A stretch of 64,000 bases of DNA, taken from Phenylobacterium sp. Its GTDB lineage: Bacteria; Pseudomonadota; Alphaproteobacteria; Caulobacterales; Caulobacteraceae. The stretch's first letter is position 1; each line of letters starts with the position of its first letter. A program made the translations under genes and the position numbers. Location of the stretch: positions 79,353 through 143,352 of the forward strand of contig SSMU01000010.1 of NCBI GenBank assembly GCA_004799545.1, in the 5' to 3' direction. Shown piece by piece: positions 32,598 through 42,255 of this stretch. Under the pieces are notes generated by a model. The model had not been told where the DNA came from. It saw nothing but the letters and a program-made list of their open reading frames with translations, and searched no databases.

Positions 32598-33908
32598 ATG
32601 TCCATCGACGTCCTCATGCCCGCCCTGTCGCCCACCATGGAGGAGGGCACCCTCGCCAAGTGGCACGTGAAGAAGGGCGACCAGGTGAAGTCCGGCGACG
32701 TGATCGCCGAGATCGAGACCGACAAGGCGACCATGGAAGTGGAGGCCGTCGACGAGGGGACCGTCGAGGACATCCTGGTGCCGGAAGGCACGGAAGGCGT
32801 GAAGGTCAACGCCCCGATCGCCAGGCTGTCGGGCGAGGATAGCGGCAGCGCGCCGCCGCCGCCCAAGGCCGACCCCGCGAAAGCCGAGGCGCCCACGGCT
32901 GAAGCTCCGAAGCCGGCGCCCGAACCCGCGCCGCAGCCGGCTGAGGCCAAGGCCGCGCCGACCCCCGCGCCCGCCAAGGCCACGGACGGCGGCCGGGTGT
33001 TCGCCTCGCCGCTGGCCCGGCGGATCGCCGAGCAGAAGGGCATCGACCTGTCGGGCGTGACCGGCTCTGGACCGCACGGCCGGATCGTCAAGGCCGACGT
33101 GGAGACCGCGAAGCCTGGCCAGGCGCGCGGGCCGGCTCCCGGTCAGCCGCAGCCTGCCCCCGCCCAGGCGCCTGCCGCGCCGCGGCAGGTCCAGTCGCTG
33201 GAGCAGCAGGGTATCGCCGCCGGCAGCTACGACCTCATCCCGCTGGACGGCATGCGCAAGACCGTGGCCCGGCGGATGACCGAAAGCTTCCGCGACGTGC
33301 CGCACTTCCCGCTGACCATCGACCTGGAGATCGACAACCTGCTGGCGGCGCGCAGCAAGATCAACGGCATCTTGGGCAACGACGCCCGGGTCAGCGTCAA
33401 CGACATGGTGATCAAGGCCGTGGCCGTGGCCCTGAAGCGGGTGCCGGAGGCCAACGCCTCCTACACCCCCGAAGGCATCGCCATGCACCACCACGCCGAC
33501 ATCTCGATGGCGGTGGCGGTGCCCGGCGGGCTGATCACCCCGATCATCTTCCAGGCCGAGACCAAGGGCCTGGCGCAGATCGCCAAGGAGGCCAAGGATC
33601 TGGCCGAGCGGGCGCGGAGCAAGAAGCTGAAGCCCGAAGAATTCCAGGGCGGCACCTTCTCGGTTTCCAACCTGGGCATGTTCGGGATCAAGAACTTCGC
33701 CTCGATCATCAATGAGCCGCAGGGCGCGATCCTGAGCGTCGGCGTCGGCGAGAAGCGCCCCGTGGTGCGCGGCGACCAGCTGGCCATCGCGACGGTGATG
33801 AGCGTGACGCTGACCTGCGACCATCGGGTGGTGGATGGGGCGGTCGGGGCCCGCTTCCTGTCGGCCTTCAGGGCGCTGATCGAAGACCCGATCACCATGA
33901 TCGTCTGA
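32598..33908 (+). CDS. pdhC: Dihydrolipoyl acetyltransferase E2 of pyruvate dehydrogenase
   Basis: E2 forms the core of the complex and moves acetyl groups to CoA. The 436-residue product has one lipoyl domain (1-80, lipoyl-Lys43), a Pro/Ala-rich linker, the peripheral subunit-binding domain (about 132-170, [27 protein letters not shown]), a second linker, and the acyltransferase domain (about 205-436) ending with the catalytic His-Arg-Val-Val-Asp-Gly in [13 protein letters not shown]. It follows GFA copy 2 by six bases. With pdhA, pdhB and lpd the window encodes the full complex. Confidence 0.97.
   Translation: MSIDVLMPALSPTMEEGTLAKWHVKKGDQVKSGDVIAEIETDKATMEVEAVDEGTVEDILVPEGTEGVKVNAPIARLSGEDSGSAPPPPKADPAKAEAPTAEAPKPAPEPAPQPAEAKAAPTPAPAKATDGGRVFASPLARRIAEQKGIDLSGVTGSGPHGRIVKADVETAKPGQARGPAPGQPQPAPAQAPAAPRQVQSLEQQGIAAGSYDLIPLDGMRKTVARRMTESFRDVPHFPLTIDLEIDNLLAARSKINGILGNDARVSVNDMVIKAVAVALKRVPEANASYTPEGIAMHHHADISMAVAVPGGLITPIIFQAETKGLAQIAKEAKDLAERARSKKLKPEEFQGGTFSVSNLGMFGIKNFASIINEPQGAILSVGVGEKRPVVRGDQLAIATVMSVTLTCDHRVVDGAVGARFLSAFRALIEDPITMIV
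32606..32840 (+). repeat. Lipoyl-domain coding duplication, copy in pdhC
   Basis: Partner of 30316-30550 in pdhB, offset by exactly 2290 bases, about 93% identical by hand count. Recombination between the two would delete the E1 beta core and both GFA genes. Confidence 0.85.
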
Positions 33909-33917
33909 GGTCGGCCG

Positions 33918-34394
33918 ATGAGCCTCTACGACTTCAGCGCCGAGACCCTGGACGGCCAGCCGGCGCCGCTCTCGGACTATCGGGACAGGGTGGTGCTGAT
34001 CGTCAACACCGCGTCGAAGTGCGGCTTCACCCCGCAATACGCCGGGCTGGAAGACCTCTACCGCAAGTATCGGGACCGCGGCCTTGTGGTGCTGGGCTTC
34101 CCCTGCAACCAGTTCGGCGCCCAGGAGCCGGGCGAGGCGGCGGAGATCGCCAACTTCTGTTCCCTGACCTATGAGGTGGACTTCCCGATGATGCGGAAGA
34201 TCGACGTCAACGGGCCCAGGACCCACCCGCTCTACGCCTATCTGAAGGCCGAGAAGAAGGGCCTGCTGGGCACCCAGGCGATCAAGTGGAACTTCACCAA
34301 ATTCCTGGTTGACCGGGCCGGCGAAGTGGTCGGCCGCTTCCCGCCGACCGCTGAACCCAAGGCGCTGGAAGGCGCGATCGAGGCGCTGCTCTGA
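33918..34394 (+). CDS. Glutathione peroxidase family (Cys-type)
   Basis: A 158-residue thioredoxin-fold peroxidase. The catalytic tetrad is readable: Cys35 in NTASKCGFTPQY, Gln in GFPCNQFGAQEP, and Trp-Asn in KWNFTKFLVD. Cys replaces selenocysteine, as in most bacterial members, which often use thioredoxin. The extra Cys of GFPCNQF matches a resolving position in some subgroups. There is no signal peptide. It lies between pdhC and lpd, and its stop overlaps the lpd start (TGATG), so it is part of the pdh operon. That could link peroxide removal to the redox-sensitive lipoyl system (inference). Confidence 0.92.
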   Translation: MSLYDFSAETLDGQPAPLSDYRDRVVLIVNTASKCGFTPQYAGLEDLYRKYRDRGLVVLGFPCNQFGAQEPGEAAEIANFCSLTYEVDFPMMRKIDVNGPRTHPLYAYLKAEKKGLLGTQAIKWNFTKFLVDRAGEVVGRFPPTAEPKALEGAIEALL

Positions 34395-35794
34395 TGGACT
34401 TCGACGTCATCATCATCGGCTCCGGCCCCGGCGGCTATGTGACCGCCATCCGCGCCGCCCAGCTCGGCCTGAAGACCGCCATCGTCGAGCGGGAGCTGCT
34501 GGGCGGCATCTGCCTGAACTGGGGCTGCATCCCCACCAAGGCCCTGCTGCGCTCGGGCGACATCTACGAACAGCTGGGCCACCTGGGCGACTACGGCCTG
34601 TCGGCGGAGAACCCCGGCTACGACTTCACCAAGGTGATCGCGCGCTCCCGGAAGGTGGCCTCACAGCTCAACTCCGGCGTCGCCTTCCTGATGAAGAAGC
34701 ACAAGATCGAGGTGATCGAGGGGACCGCCAAGCTGGAGAAGGGGAGCCCCGCGCCCAAGGTGGTGGTGGCCCTGAAGGCCGGCGGCTCGCGGACCGTGCA
34801 GGCCAAGCACGTGATCCTGGCCACCGGGGCGCGGGCCCGTACCTTCCCGGAGACCGGCCTTGTGCCGGATGGCGACCGCGTCTGGACCTACCGCGAAGCC
34901 CTGGTCCCGAAGACCGCGCCCAAGAGGCTGATCGTCATCGGCTCCGGCGCCATCGGCATCGAGTTCGCGAGCTTCTACCGGGCCCTCGGCTCGGAGGTCA
35001 CGGTGATCGAGATGCTGCCGCGCATCCTGCCGGTCGAGGACGAAGAGGTCTCCAAGGCGGCGCACAAGGCCTTCGAGAAGCGGGGGATCAAGTTCCGCGT
35101 CCCGGCCAGCGTGAAGACGCTGACCAAGTCGAAGACCGGCGTCGCCGTCGAGATCGAGGTCGGCGGCAAGGCCGAGACGCTGGAAGGCGACGTGGCGATC
35201 GTCGCGGTGGGCATCGTCGGCAACGTCGAGGACCTGGGCCTCGAAGCCCTGGGCGTGAAGGTCGAGCGGACCCACGTGGTCACCGACAGCCATGGCGCGA
35301 CGGGCGTCGCGGGCCTCTACGCCATCGGCGACGTGGCGGGCCCGCCCTGGCTGGCGCACAAGGCGAGCCACGAGGGCGTCCACTGCATCGAGCAGATCGC
35401 CGGCCAGAATCCGCCGAACATCAACGCCCCGATCCCCGGCTGCACCTATTCCAATCCGCAGGTGGCCTCGGTCGGGCTGACCGAGGCCCAGGCCAAGGAA
35501 CAGGGGCTGGAGCCCAAGGTCGGCCGCTTCCCGTTCCGGGTGAACGGCAAGGCGATCGCCATGGGCGAGACCGAGGGCTTCGTGAAGACGGTGTTCGACG
35601 GCAAGACCGGGGCCCTGATCGGCGCCCACATGATCGGCGCCGAGGTCACCGAGATGATCCAGGGCTTTGCGCTGGCCATGACCTTGGAGGCCACCGAAGT
35701 GGAGCTGCAGGCCACGGTGTTCCCGCACCCGACCCTGAGCGAGGCGATGCACGAGGCCTCGCTCGACGCCTACGGCAAGGTGCTGCACATCTGA
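34394..35794 (+). CDS. lpd: Dihydrolipoyl dehydrogenase (E3)
   Basis: E3 reoxidises dihydrolipoamide on the 2-oxoacid dehydrogenase complexes, reducing NAD+. The 466-residue flavoprotein has the FAD motif GSGPGGYVTAIRAAQLG, the redox-active disulfide in GGICLNWGCIPTKALL, the NAD-binding motif GSGAIGIEFASFYRALG, the second FAD motif AIGDVAGPPWLAHKASHEG, and the C-terminal active-site HPTLSEAMHEA. Position in the pdh operon marks it as the pyruvate dehydrogenase E3; a second lpd for 2-oxoglutarate dehydrogenase may exist elsewhere. It ends the operon. The following 172 bases contain inverted repeats before the RND genes. Confidence 0.97.
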   Translation: MDFDVIIIGSGPGGYVTAIRAAQLGLKTAIVERELLGGICLNWGCIPTKALLRSGDIYEQLGHLGDYGLSAENPGYDFTKVIARSRKVASQLNSGVAFLMKKHKIEVIEGTAKLEKGSPAPKVVVALKAGGSRTVQAKHVILATGARARTFPETGLVPDGDRVWTYREALVPKTAPKRLIVIGSGAIGIEFASFYRALGSEVTVIEMLPRILPVEDEEVSKAAHKAFEKRGIKFRVPASVKTLTKSKTGVAVEIEVGGKAETLEGDVAIVAVGIVGNVEDLGLEALGVKVERTHVVTDSHGATGVAGLYAIGDVAGPPWLAHKASHEGVHCIEQIAGQNPPNINAPIPGCTYSNPQVASVGLTEAQAKEQGLEPKVGRFPFRVNGKAIAMGETEGFVKTVFDGKTGALIGAHMIGAEVTEMIQGFALAMTLEATEVELQATVFPHPTLSEAMHEASLDAYGKVLHI

Positions 35795-35835
35795 CGCGGG
35801 CGCGGCGCGCAACGTTTCGCGCGCATCGCATCTCC

Positions 35836-35849
35836 TTGCGGCGCCGCAA
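35836..35849. promoter_or_regulatory. Perfect 14-bp palindrome before the RND operon
   Basis: TTGCGGCGCCGCAA is an exact palindrome in the 172-base gap between lpd and the RND adaptor. The same gap holds an inverted pair CGTTTCG (35812-35818) and CGAAACG (35894-35900). They may be an operator for a repressor of the pump or part of a terminator; no T run is present and no TetR gene is adjacent. Confidence 0.4.
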
Positions 35850-35966
35850 CAAACCGACATCACGGCGCCGTGTTTGCGGTGGATGGAGCGCCTCGAAACG
35901 TGCGGGCTGGTGCTTTCCAATCAGAACCCGTAACGGGTGTCCCGACAACCAGACCGCCAGGTGTTG

Positions 35967-37142
35967 ATGCCGATCAAGCCACGTCATCTGCCTGCGCTGA
36001 TGCTCCTGCTGCTCGCGGCGGGCTGCGGCGCGAAGGACCAAAAGAAAGGCCCGCCGACCCCGGAGGCGGGCTATGTCGTGCTGACTGCCCAGGATGTGCC
36101 GCTCGACGTGGTGCTGGGCGGGCGCACGAGCGCGTTCGAGATCTCCGACGTCCGGCCGCAGGTCAACGGGGTGATCAAGTCCCGGAACTTCGTGGAAGGC
36201 TCGCTGGTCCGCCAGGGCCAGACGCTCTACGAGATCGATCCCAGCCTGTACCAGGCCGCCGTCGCCCAGGCCCAGGCGAACCTGGCCAGCGCCCAGGCGG
36301 CCTACGCCACGGCCGAAGCCAAGGCCCAGCGCTACAAGCCGCTGGCCGACATCGAGGCGGTGAGCAAGCAGGACTATTCCGACGCCCTGGCCGCCGCCAA
36401 GCAGGCCGCCGCCCAGATCGGCCAGAACAAGGCGCTGCTGCAGACCGCCCAGATCAACCTGCACTACACCAAGGTCCCGGCGCCGATCAGCGGCCGCATC
36501 GGACGCTCCAGCGTGACCACCGGCGCCCTCGTGACCAGCGGCCAGACCAATGCGCTCGCGACCATCTCGCGGCTCGACCCGATCTACGTCGACATGCAGC
36601 AGTCGAGCGCCGACATCGTGGCGCTGCGGCGCGAGCTCTCCAGCGGCGGGGTGACCCCGTCGGCGGCGACCGCCCAGCTGACCCTGGAAGACGGCAGCGC
36701 CTACGGCTTTCCGGGCAAGATCGAGTTCGCCGAGGCCATCGTCGACCCCACCACCGGGGCGGTGACCCTGCGGGCCCGCTTCCCCAATCCGCAGGGCCTG
36801 CTGCTGCCCGGCATGTACGTGCGCTCTAAGATCTCGCAGGTGACCGCGCGCAACGCCATCCTGGCGCCGCAGGCGGCCGTGTCGCGCACGCCGCGCGGCG
36901 ACGCGACGGTCTATGTGATCGGGCCGGGGAACAAGGCCCAGGTCCGCACCGTCGTCGCCGACCGCACGGTGGGCGACAAGTGGCTGGTGACCAGCGGCCT
37001 GGCGGCCGGCGACAAGGTGATCACCGAAGGCCTCAACAACGTGAAGCCCGGCCAGGCCGTCATCCCGGTGCCCGCGGGGTCGCCCCCGAAGCGCCGGCCG
37101 GCCAGTGGCGGCGCTTCGGGCGGCGGCAGGTCGGGAACCTAG
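35967..37142 (+). CDS. RND efflux periplasmic adaptor (membrane fusion) lipoprotein
   Basis: The adaptor links an RND pump to its outer-membrane channel. I start at ATG 35967, giving 391 residues with a lipoprotein signal (LPALMLLLLAAGC, lipidated Cys at about residue 18); an earlier GTG adds ten unlikely residues. Seen in order: barrel-sandwich/lipoyl half (RPQVNGVIKSRNFVEGSLVRQGQTL), a long alpha-hairpin (about 90-150, Ala/Gln-rich), the second half (TKVPAPISGRIGRSSVTTGALV), then beta-barrel and membrane-proximal domains. It is like AcrA/MexA. The C-terminal tail is Gly/Ser/Arg-rich. The pump gene starts three bases later. Confidence 0.93.
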   Translation: MPIKPRHLPALMLLLLAAGCGAKDQKKGPPTPEAGYVVLTAQDVPLDVVLGGRTSAFEISDVRPQVNGVIKSRNFVEGSLVRQGQTLYEIDPSLYQAAVAQAQANLASAQAAYATAEAKAQRYKPLADIEAVSKQDYSDALAAAKQAAAQIGQNKALLQTAQINLHYTKVPAPISGRIGRSSVTTGALVTSGQTNALATISRLDPIYVDMQQSSADIVALRRELSSGGVTPSAATAQLTLEDGSAYGFPGKIEFAEAIVDPTTGAVTLRARFPNPQGLLLPGMYVRSKISQVTARNAILAPQAAVSRTPRGDATVYVIGPGNKAQVRTVVADRTVGDKWLVTSGLAAGDKVITEGLNNVKPGQAVIPVPAGSPPKRRPASGGASGGGRSGT

Positions 37143-37145
37143 GGG

Positions 37146-40100
37146 ATGATCTCCCGGATCTTCATCGATCGTCCGGTGTTCGCCTGGGTGATCGCGATCG
37201 TGATCATGCTGGCCGGCATCGGGGCCATCCGCTCGCTCTCGGTCGAGCAGTACCCTGACATCGCCCCGCCGCAGGTGAACATCCGCGCCAACTACCCGGG
37301 CGCCGCGGCCGACGTGCTGGAGAACAGCGTCGCCCAGGTTATCGAGCAGCAGCTCACCGGCATCGACGGGCTGATCTACTTCCAGACCACCTCCAACTCG
37401 GCGGGCCAGGTCACCGTCACCGTGACCTTCGAGAAGGGGACCAATCCCGACATCGCCCAGGTGCAGGTGCAGAACAAGGTGCAGCAGGCGCTGCCCCGCC
37501 TGCCGCAGGAGGTCCAGCAGCAGGGCCTGGTGGTGACCAAGGCCAACCCCGACTTCCTGATGATCGTCTCGATCTACGACGGCACCGACCGGACGACGAG
37601 CGGCGACGTTTCCGACTACCTGGTGTCCAACCTGCAGGAGCCGATCGGCCGGATTCCCGGCGTCGGCGACGTCAGCGTGTTCGGCTCCCAGTACGCCATG
37701 CGCATCTGGCTCGACCCCTACAAGCTGAACAGCGTCCAGCTGATGCCGAGCGACGTGATCACCGCCATCACGGCGCAGAACACCCAGGTCGCGGCGGGTC
37801 AGATCGGCGCAGCGCCGTCGCCGGACGGCCAGATGCTGAACGCCACGGTCACCGCCCAGTCGCGGCTGACCACGCCCGACCAGTTCAAGCACATCATCCT
37901 GAAGACCCAGCCCGACGGCTCGAAGGTGCTGCTGCAGGACGTCTCCCGCATCGAGCTGGGCAGCGAAAGCTACACCACCGTCAGCCGCCTGAACGGCCAC
38001 CCCGGCGCGGGGATCGCCGTGCAGCTGGCCCCCGGCGCCGACGCCCTGAAGACCGCGAGCCTGGTGCGCGCGGAGATCCTCAACCAGGCGAAGTCGTTCC
38101 CGTCGGGCTACCAGTACGCCTTCCCCAACGACAGCACCGCCTTCATCAAGCTGTCGGTCCGCGAGGTGGTGCAGACGCTGATCGAGGCCATCATCCTGGT
38201 GGTCATCGTGATGTTCGTCTTCCTGCAGAGCTGGCGCGCCACCCTGATCCCGGCCATCGCCGTGCCGGTCGTGCTGCTGGGCACCTTCGGGGTGCTGGCC
38301 GTAGCCGGCTTCAGCATCAACGTGCTGACCCTGTTCGGCATGGTGCTGTCCATCGGCCTCCTGGTCGACGACGCCATCGTGGTGGTCGAGAACGTCGAAC
38401 GGGTGATGGCCGAGGAGCCGGACATCACGCCACGGGACGCGACCATCAAGTCCATGGACCAGGTGCAGATGGCGCTGATCGCCATCGCCCTGGTGCTCTC
38501 GGCGGTGTTCTTGCCGATGGCCTTCTTCGGCGGCTCGGTGGGGGTGATCTACCGGCAGTTCTCGATCACCATCATTTCCTCGATGATCTTGTCGGTGATC
38601 GTGGCCCTGGTGCTGTCGCCGGCCCTGGCCGCGACCCTGCTCAAGCGGCCGGGGGAGGAGCACGAGGGGAGCAACCTCGTCGACCGGATGCTCGGAAAGT
38701 TCGGCGGTCGGTTCAACCGCTGGTTCAACCGCAACGCCGACCGCTACCGTGGCGCGGTGGCGGTGGTGATCGAACGCTTCAAGCCGGCGCTGTTGATCTA
38801 CGCCGCCTTGGTCGCCGTGCTGGTGGTCATCTTCCTGCGCCTGCCGACCAGCTTCCTGCCCTCGGAGGATCAGGGCATCGCCCAGCTGCAGTACACCCTG
38901 CCGGCCGGGGCCACGATGAGCCGCACGCTCGCCGCCGTGCAGCAGATCGAGCACTACTTCCTGACCCAGGAGAAGGACAACGTCACCGCCGTCTACACCG
39001 TGGTCGGGCAGGGCCAGGCCGGCGCCGGCCAGAACGCAGGCCGCGGCTTCCTGGCGTTCACGCCCTGGGACGACCGCAAGGGCAGCAAGAACACCTCGCA
39101 GTCGATCACCCAGCGGGCGACGCGGGCGCTTGGCGCCCTGCGCGACGTGCAGTTCTTCGCGCTTAACCCGCCGCCGGTGCGCGGCCTCGGCCAGTCCAGC
39201 GGCTTCACCATGGAGCTGGAGAACAGGGCGGGCCTGAGCCGCGTGGCGTTCAAGGCCAAGGTCGACCAGCTGCTGGCCCAGGCCAAGCAGGATCCCGTGC
39301 TGAGCGGCGTGCGGCTGAACGCCCTGCCGGACACACCGGCGCTGCAGGTGAACATCGACCAGGAGAAGGCCGGCGCGCTGGGCCTCTCCCAGGCGCAGGT
39401 CAACCAGACCCTGACCACCGCCTGGGGCGGAACCTACGTGGATGACTTCGTCGACCGCGGACGGGTCAAGCGGGTCTTCGTGCAGGGCGATGCGCAGTAC
39501 CGGAGCCGGCCGGAGGACCTCGACAACTGGTACGTGCGGACGGCCACAGGGACGATGGCGCCGTTCTCCTCCTTCTCGGAGGTGGCCTGGGGCCAGCAGC
39601 CTTCGACCCTGCTCAGGTTCAACGGCATCTCGGAGTACGAGGTGCAGGGCGACGCGGCCCTGGGCAAGAGCACCGGCGACGCCATGCAGCACATGACCGA
39701 CCTGGCCGCCAAACAGGGCCTGACGGTGGAGTGGAGCGGGCTGTCCTATCAGGAGCGGCTGTCCGGCGGGCAGGCCCCCATCCTCTACGCCATCTCGCTG
39801 ATCGTGGTGTTCCTCTGCCTGGCGGCGCTCTACGAGAGCTGGTCGGTACCGTTCTCGGTGCTGCTGGTGATCCCGCTGGGGCTGGTGGGCGCGGCGATCG
39901 CGGTCTGGCTGCGCGGCCTCTCCAACGACGTCTATTTCCAGGTGGGCCTGCTCACCACCATGGGGCTGTCGGCCAAGAACGCGATCCTGATCGTCGAATT
40001 CGCCGAGGCCGCGGAGAAGCAGGGCAAGGGCGTGGTGGAGTCGGCCCTGGAGGCGGCGCGGCTGCGGCTTCGCCCGATCCTGATGACCAGCCTGGCCTTC

Positions 40101-40319
40101 ATCTTCGGGGTGTTCCCGCTGGCCATCGCCACCGGAGCCGGCGCCCAGAGCCGGATCGCCATCGGCACGGCGGTGATCGGCGGCATGCTGACCGCCACGG
40201 CGCTGGCGATCTTCTTTGTGCCGCTGTCCTTCGTCCTGGTCCGGCGGATCTTCCACGCTCGCCACAAGACGGCGGAGGACCATCCCCCGGAGGCCGGCGA
40301 GCAGGAGGCTCCGGCGTGA
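37146..40319 (+). CDS. RND (HAE1) multidrug efflux pump, AcrB/MexB-like
   Basis: A 1057-residue inner-membrane proton/drug antiporter of the hydrophobe-amphiphile RND family. It begins ISRIFIDRPVFAWVIAIV, has two large periplasmic loops (about 30-340 and 560-880) and twelve membrane helices. The proton-relay Asp pair is in SIGLLVDDAIVVVENVERVM and the Lys in GLSAKNAILIVEFA, both required for transport. Length is the usual AcrB size; the C-terminal tail is short and acidic. It likely exports amphiphilic compounds, but substrates cannot be read. A long antisense open frame covers this gene and is a composition artefact. The stop overlaps the channel gene (GTGA). Confidence 0.95.
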   Translation: MISRIFIDRPVFAWVIAIVIMLAGIGAIRSLSVEQYPDIAPPQVNIRANYPGAAADVLENSVAQVIEQQLTGIDGLIYFQTTSNSAGQVTVTVTFEKGTNPDIAQVQVQNKVQQALPRLPQEVQQQGLVVTKANPDFLMIVSIYDGTDRTTSGDVSDYLVSNLQEPIGRIPGVGDVSVFGSQYAMRIWLDPYKLNSVQLMPSDVITAITAQNTQVAAGQIGAAPSPDGQMLNATVTAQSRLTTPDQFKHIILKTQPDGSKVLLQDVSRIELGSESYTTVSRLNGHPGAGIAVQLAPGADALKTASLVRAEILNQAKSFPSGYQYAFPNDSTAFIKLSVREVVQTLIEAIILVVIVMFVFLQSWRATLIPAIAVPVVLLGTFGVLAVAGFSINVLTLFGMVLSIGLLVDDAIVVVENVERVMAEEPDITPRDATIKSMDQVQMALIAIALVLSAVFLPMAFFGGSVGVIYRQFSITIISSMILSVIVALVLSPALAATLLKRPGEEHEGSNLVDRMLGKFGGRFNRWFNRNADRYRGAVAVVIERFKPALLIYAALVAVLVVIFLRLPTSFLPSEDQGIAQLQYTLPAGATMSRTLAAVQQIEHYFLTQEKDNVTAVYTVVGQGQAGAGQNAGRGFLAFTPWDDRKGSKNTSQSITQRATRALGALRDVQFFALNPPPVRGLGQSSGFTMELENRAGLSRVAFKAKVDQLLAQAKQDPVLSGVRLNALPDTPALQVNIDQEKAGALGLSQAQVNQTLTTAWGGTYVDDFVDRGRVKRVFVQGDAQYRSRPEDLDNWYVRTATGTMAPFSSFSEVAWGQQPSTLLRFNGISEYEVQGDAALGKSTGDAMQHMTDLAAKQGLTVEWSGLSYQERLSGGQAPILYAISLIVVFLCLAALYESWSVPFSVLLVIPLGLVGAAIAVWLRGLSNDVYFQVGLLTTMGLSAKNAILIVEFAEAAEKQGKGVVESALEAARLRLRPILMTSLAFIFGVFPLAIATGAGAQSRIAIGTAVIGGMLTATALAIFFVPLSFVLVRRIFHARHKTAEDHPPEAGEQEAPA

Positions 40320-41770
40320 GGCGCGTCCTGACCCTCGGCCTGGCCGCGGCGACCCTGGCCGGCTGCACCCTCGAACCGCACTATGTCCGCCCGACGCCGG
40401 CGGTACCCGGCGCTTGGCCGACCGGCCCGGCCTATCCGCCGGCCAGCGCCGCGGCCCTGCCGGCGGTGAGCTACCCGGACATCTTCAAGGACCCGCACCT
40501 GCAGGCGATCATCGCCCAGGCGCTGGCCAACGGGCAGGACCTGCGGGTCGCCATGGCCAATGTCGAGATCGCCCACGCCCAGTACGTGGTGCAGCGGGCC
40601 GACCTGTTCCCGCACATCAACGCCGGCGTCGGCGGCACGGAGAGCGAGGGCAGGATCGCCACGGTGAACCCGAACGGGACCACCACCAGCCAGCGCAAAT
40701 CCGAGCGCAGCTACGACGCCAGCATCGGCTTCAGCGCCTTCGAGCTCGACCTGTTCGGCCGGATCCGCAGCCTGAGCCACGCCGCGCAGGACCACTATTT
40801 CGGCACCGAGGCCGGCGCGCGGGCGGCGCGCCTGACCCTGGTGGGCGAGGTGGCCAGCGCCTACCTGACCTACGCCGCCGACCGCAGCCTGCTGGCGATC
40901 TCCGAGGACACGGTGGCCAGCGCCACCCGCACCGTCCAGCTCACCCAGGCCAAGCTCTCCGGCGGCGTCTCGCCGCGCACCGACCTGACCCAGGCCGAGA
41001 CCCTGCTGGACCAGGCGCGTTCGGATCGCGCCAGCCGGATCACCCAGGTCGCCCAGGACCGCAATGCGCTGGAGCTGCTGGTCGGCGCGCCGGTGGCCGA
41101 CGCCGACCTGCCGGCCTCGATCGAGAGCGTCGACGGCCTGCTGGGCGAAGTCCCGGCCGGGCTGGATTCGCACATCCTGCTGCGCCGGCCCGACGTGGTG
41201 GAGGCGGAGTACGACCTGCGCGCGGCCAACGCCCAGATCGGCGCGGCGCGGGCGGCCTTCTTCCCGACCCTCAGCCTGACGGCGCTGGCCGGGGCGGCGA
41301 GCCCGGCGCTGGGCGCGCTGTTCTCGGGTGGCAATTCGACCTGGACCATGGCGGCGAACGCCTCCGTGCCGATCTTCGCCGGCGGCGCCAACGTCGGCGG
41401 CCTGGCGCTCGCCAAGGGGCAGCGGAACCTGGCGGTGGCCGAATACCAGCAGGCGATCCAGACCGCCTTCCGCGAGGTCGCCGACGCGCTCGCCCGCCGC
41501 GGCACGATCAACGACCAGCTGTCGGCGCAGAACGACCTGCTGTCCGCGGCGACCACCAGCTACAACCTGTCCGAGGCGCGCTATCGGGAGGGGATCGACC
41601 CTTACCTCGACACCCTCGATGCCCAGCGCACCCTCTACAGCGCCCGCCAGACCCTGGCGGCGACCCGGCTGATCCAGGCCAGCAACCTGGTGGCGCTCTA
41701 CCAGGCGCTGGGCGGCGACCAGCTGATCGACAGTCTGCCGCCGCCGAAGGTCGGGACAGCGAAACGCTGA
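40316..41770 (+). CDS. RND outer-membrane channel lipoprotein, OprM/NodT type
   Basis: The TolC-like exit duct of the tripartite pump. The GTG start overlaps the pump stop and gives 484 residues with a lipoprotein signal (LGLAAATLAGC, lipidated Cys about residue 17), followed by the family motif TLEPHYVRPTPAVP. Two OEP repeats follow, each with long Ala-rich helices and beta segments: SFSAFELDLFGRIRSL-type strands in the first and AFFPTLSLTALAGAASPALG with SVPIFAGGANVGGL in the second. DoxX converges on it with four bases between. The three pump genes form one transcript, and no local regulator gene is present. Confidence 0.93.
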   Translation: MRRVLTLGLAAATLAGCTLEPHYVRPTPAVPGAWPTGPAYPPASAAALPAVSYPDIFKDPHLQAIIAQALANGQDLRVAMANVEIAHAQYVVQRADLFPHINAGVGGTESEGRIATVNPNGTTTSQRKSERSYDASIGFSAFELDLFGRIRSLSHAAQDHYFGTEAGARAARLTLVGEVASAYLTYAADRSLLAISEDTVASATRTVQLTQAKLSGGVSPRTDLTQAETLLDQARSDRASRITQVAQDRNALELLVGAPVADADLPASIESVDGLLGEVPAGLDSHILLRRPDVVEAEYDLRAANAQIGAARAAFFPTLSLTALAGAASPALGALFSGGNSTWTMAANASVPIFAGGANVGGLALAKGQRNLAVAEYQQAIQTAFREVADALARRGTINDQLSAQNDLLSAATTSYNLSEARYREGIDPYLDTLDAQRTLYSARQTLAATRLIQASNLVALYQALGGDQLIDSLPPPKVGTAKR

Positions 41771-41774
41771 GGCG

Positions 41775-42170
41775 TCAGACCCGCTTGCGCAGCTGGGCGT
41801 CGAGGCTCCATTCGCCGCCGCCCGCGAAGGCCAGGTAGAGGAACAGGAAGCAATAGAGGATCGCCTCGCCGCCCTGGTTGAGGCCCGGCCAGAAGCCCTG
41901 CTTGGCGTGCACCATGAAATAGGCGACCGCCATCTCGCCGGAGCAGATGAAGGCGGCCGCGCGGGTGAAGAGGCCGAGGGTGATCAACCCGCCGCCGACG
42001 ATCTCGATCAGCGCCGCCGCCATCATCAGCGGGGGCAGGGGGTCTGGCGCGCCCTGCTGCGGTCCCGGGAAATGGATGAGCTTCATCAGGCCGTGCTCGA
42101 TGAACAGCAGGCCCGCGATGATACGCAGGAGGGAAAGCACGCGGGGCGACCAGACGGTCAGATTGGGCAT
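41775..42170 (-). CDS. DoxX-family membrane protein
   Basis: A 131-residue four-span membrane protein of the DoxX/DUF417-like family. The first span contains the typical LRIIAGLLFIEHGLMKLIHFPG, where a Glu-His pair and Gly are conserved; other spans are about 45-65, 72-90 and 100-118 (ILYCFLFLYLAFAGGGEWSLDA). DoxX-like proteins are linked to redox or thiosulfate-related membrane complexes in archaea and to membrane redox protection in mycobacteria, but the bacterial role is mostly open. It follows the acyl ligase gene by 85 bases on the same strand and could share its transcript. Confidence 0.88.
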   Translation of the reverse strand: MPNLTVWSPRVLSLLRIIAGLLFIEHGLMKLIHFPGPQQGAPDPLPPLMMAAALIEIVGGGLITLGLFTRAAAFICSGEMAVAYFMVHAKQGFWPGLNQGGEAILYCFLFLYLAFAGGGEWSLDAQLRKRV

Positions 42171-42255
42171 GTGGGTGTCCCATGCGGTTGATGGCGAGAT
42201 GGGCGCGTTCGCCCGCCGCTCAAGCCTTCATGCTTGTGACGCTGTAAGCGTTCCA

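Noticed and set aside
35646..40283. A 1545-codon open frame on the minus strand across the RND pump
   Set aside because: It is antisense to lpd and the pump genes, has repetitive Arg/His/Leu-rich composition, no recognisable domain, and reflects the lack of stop codons in GC-rich DNA.
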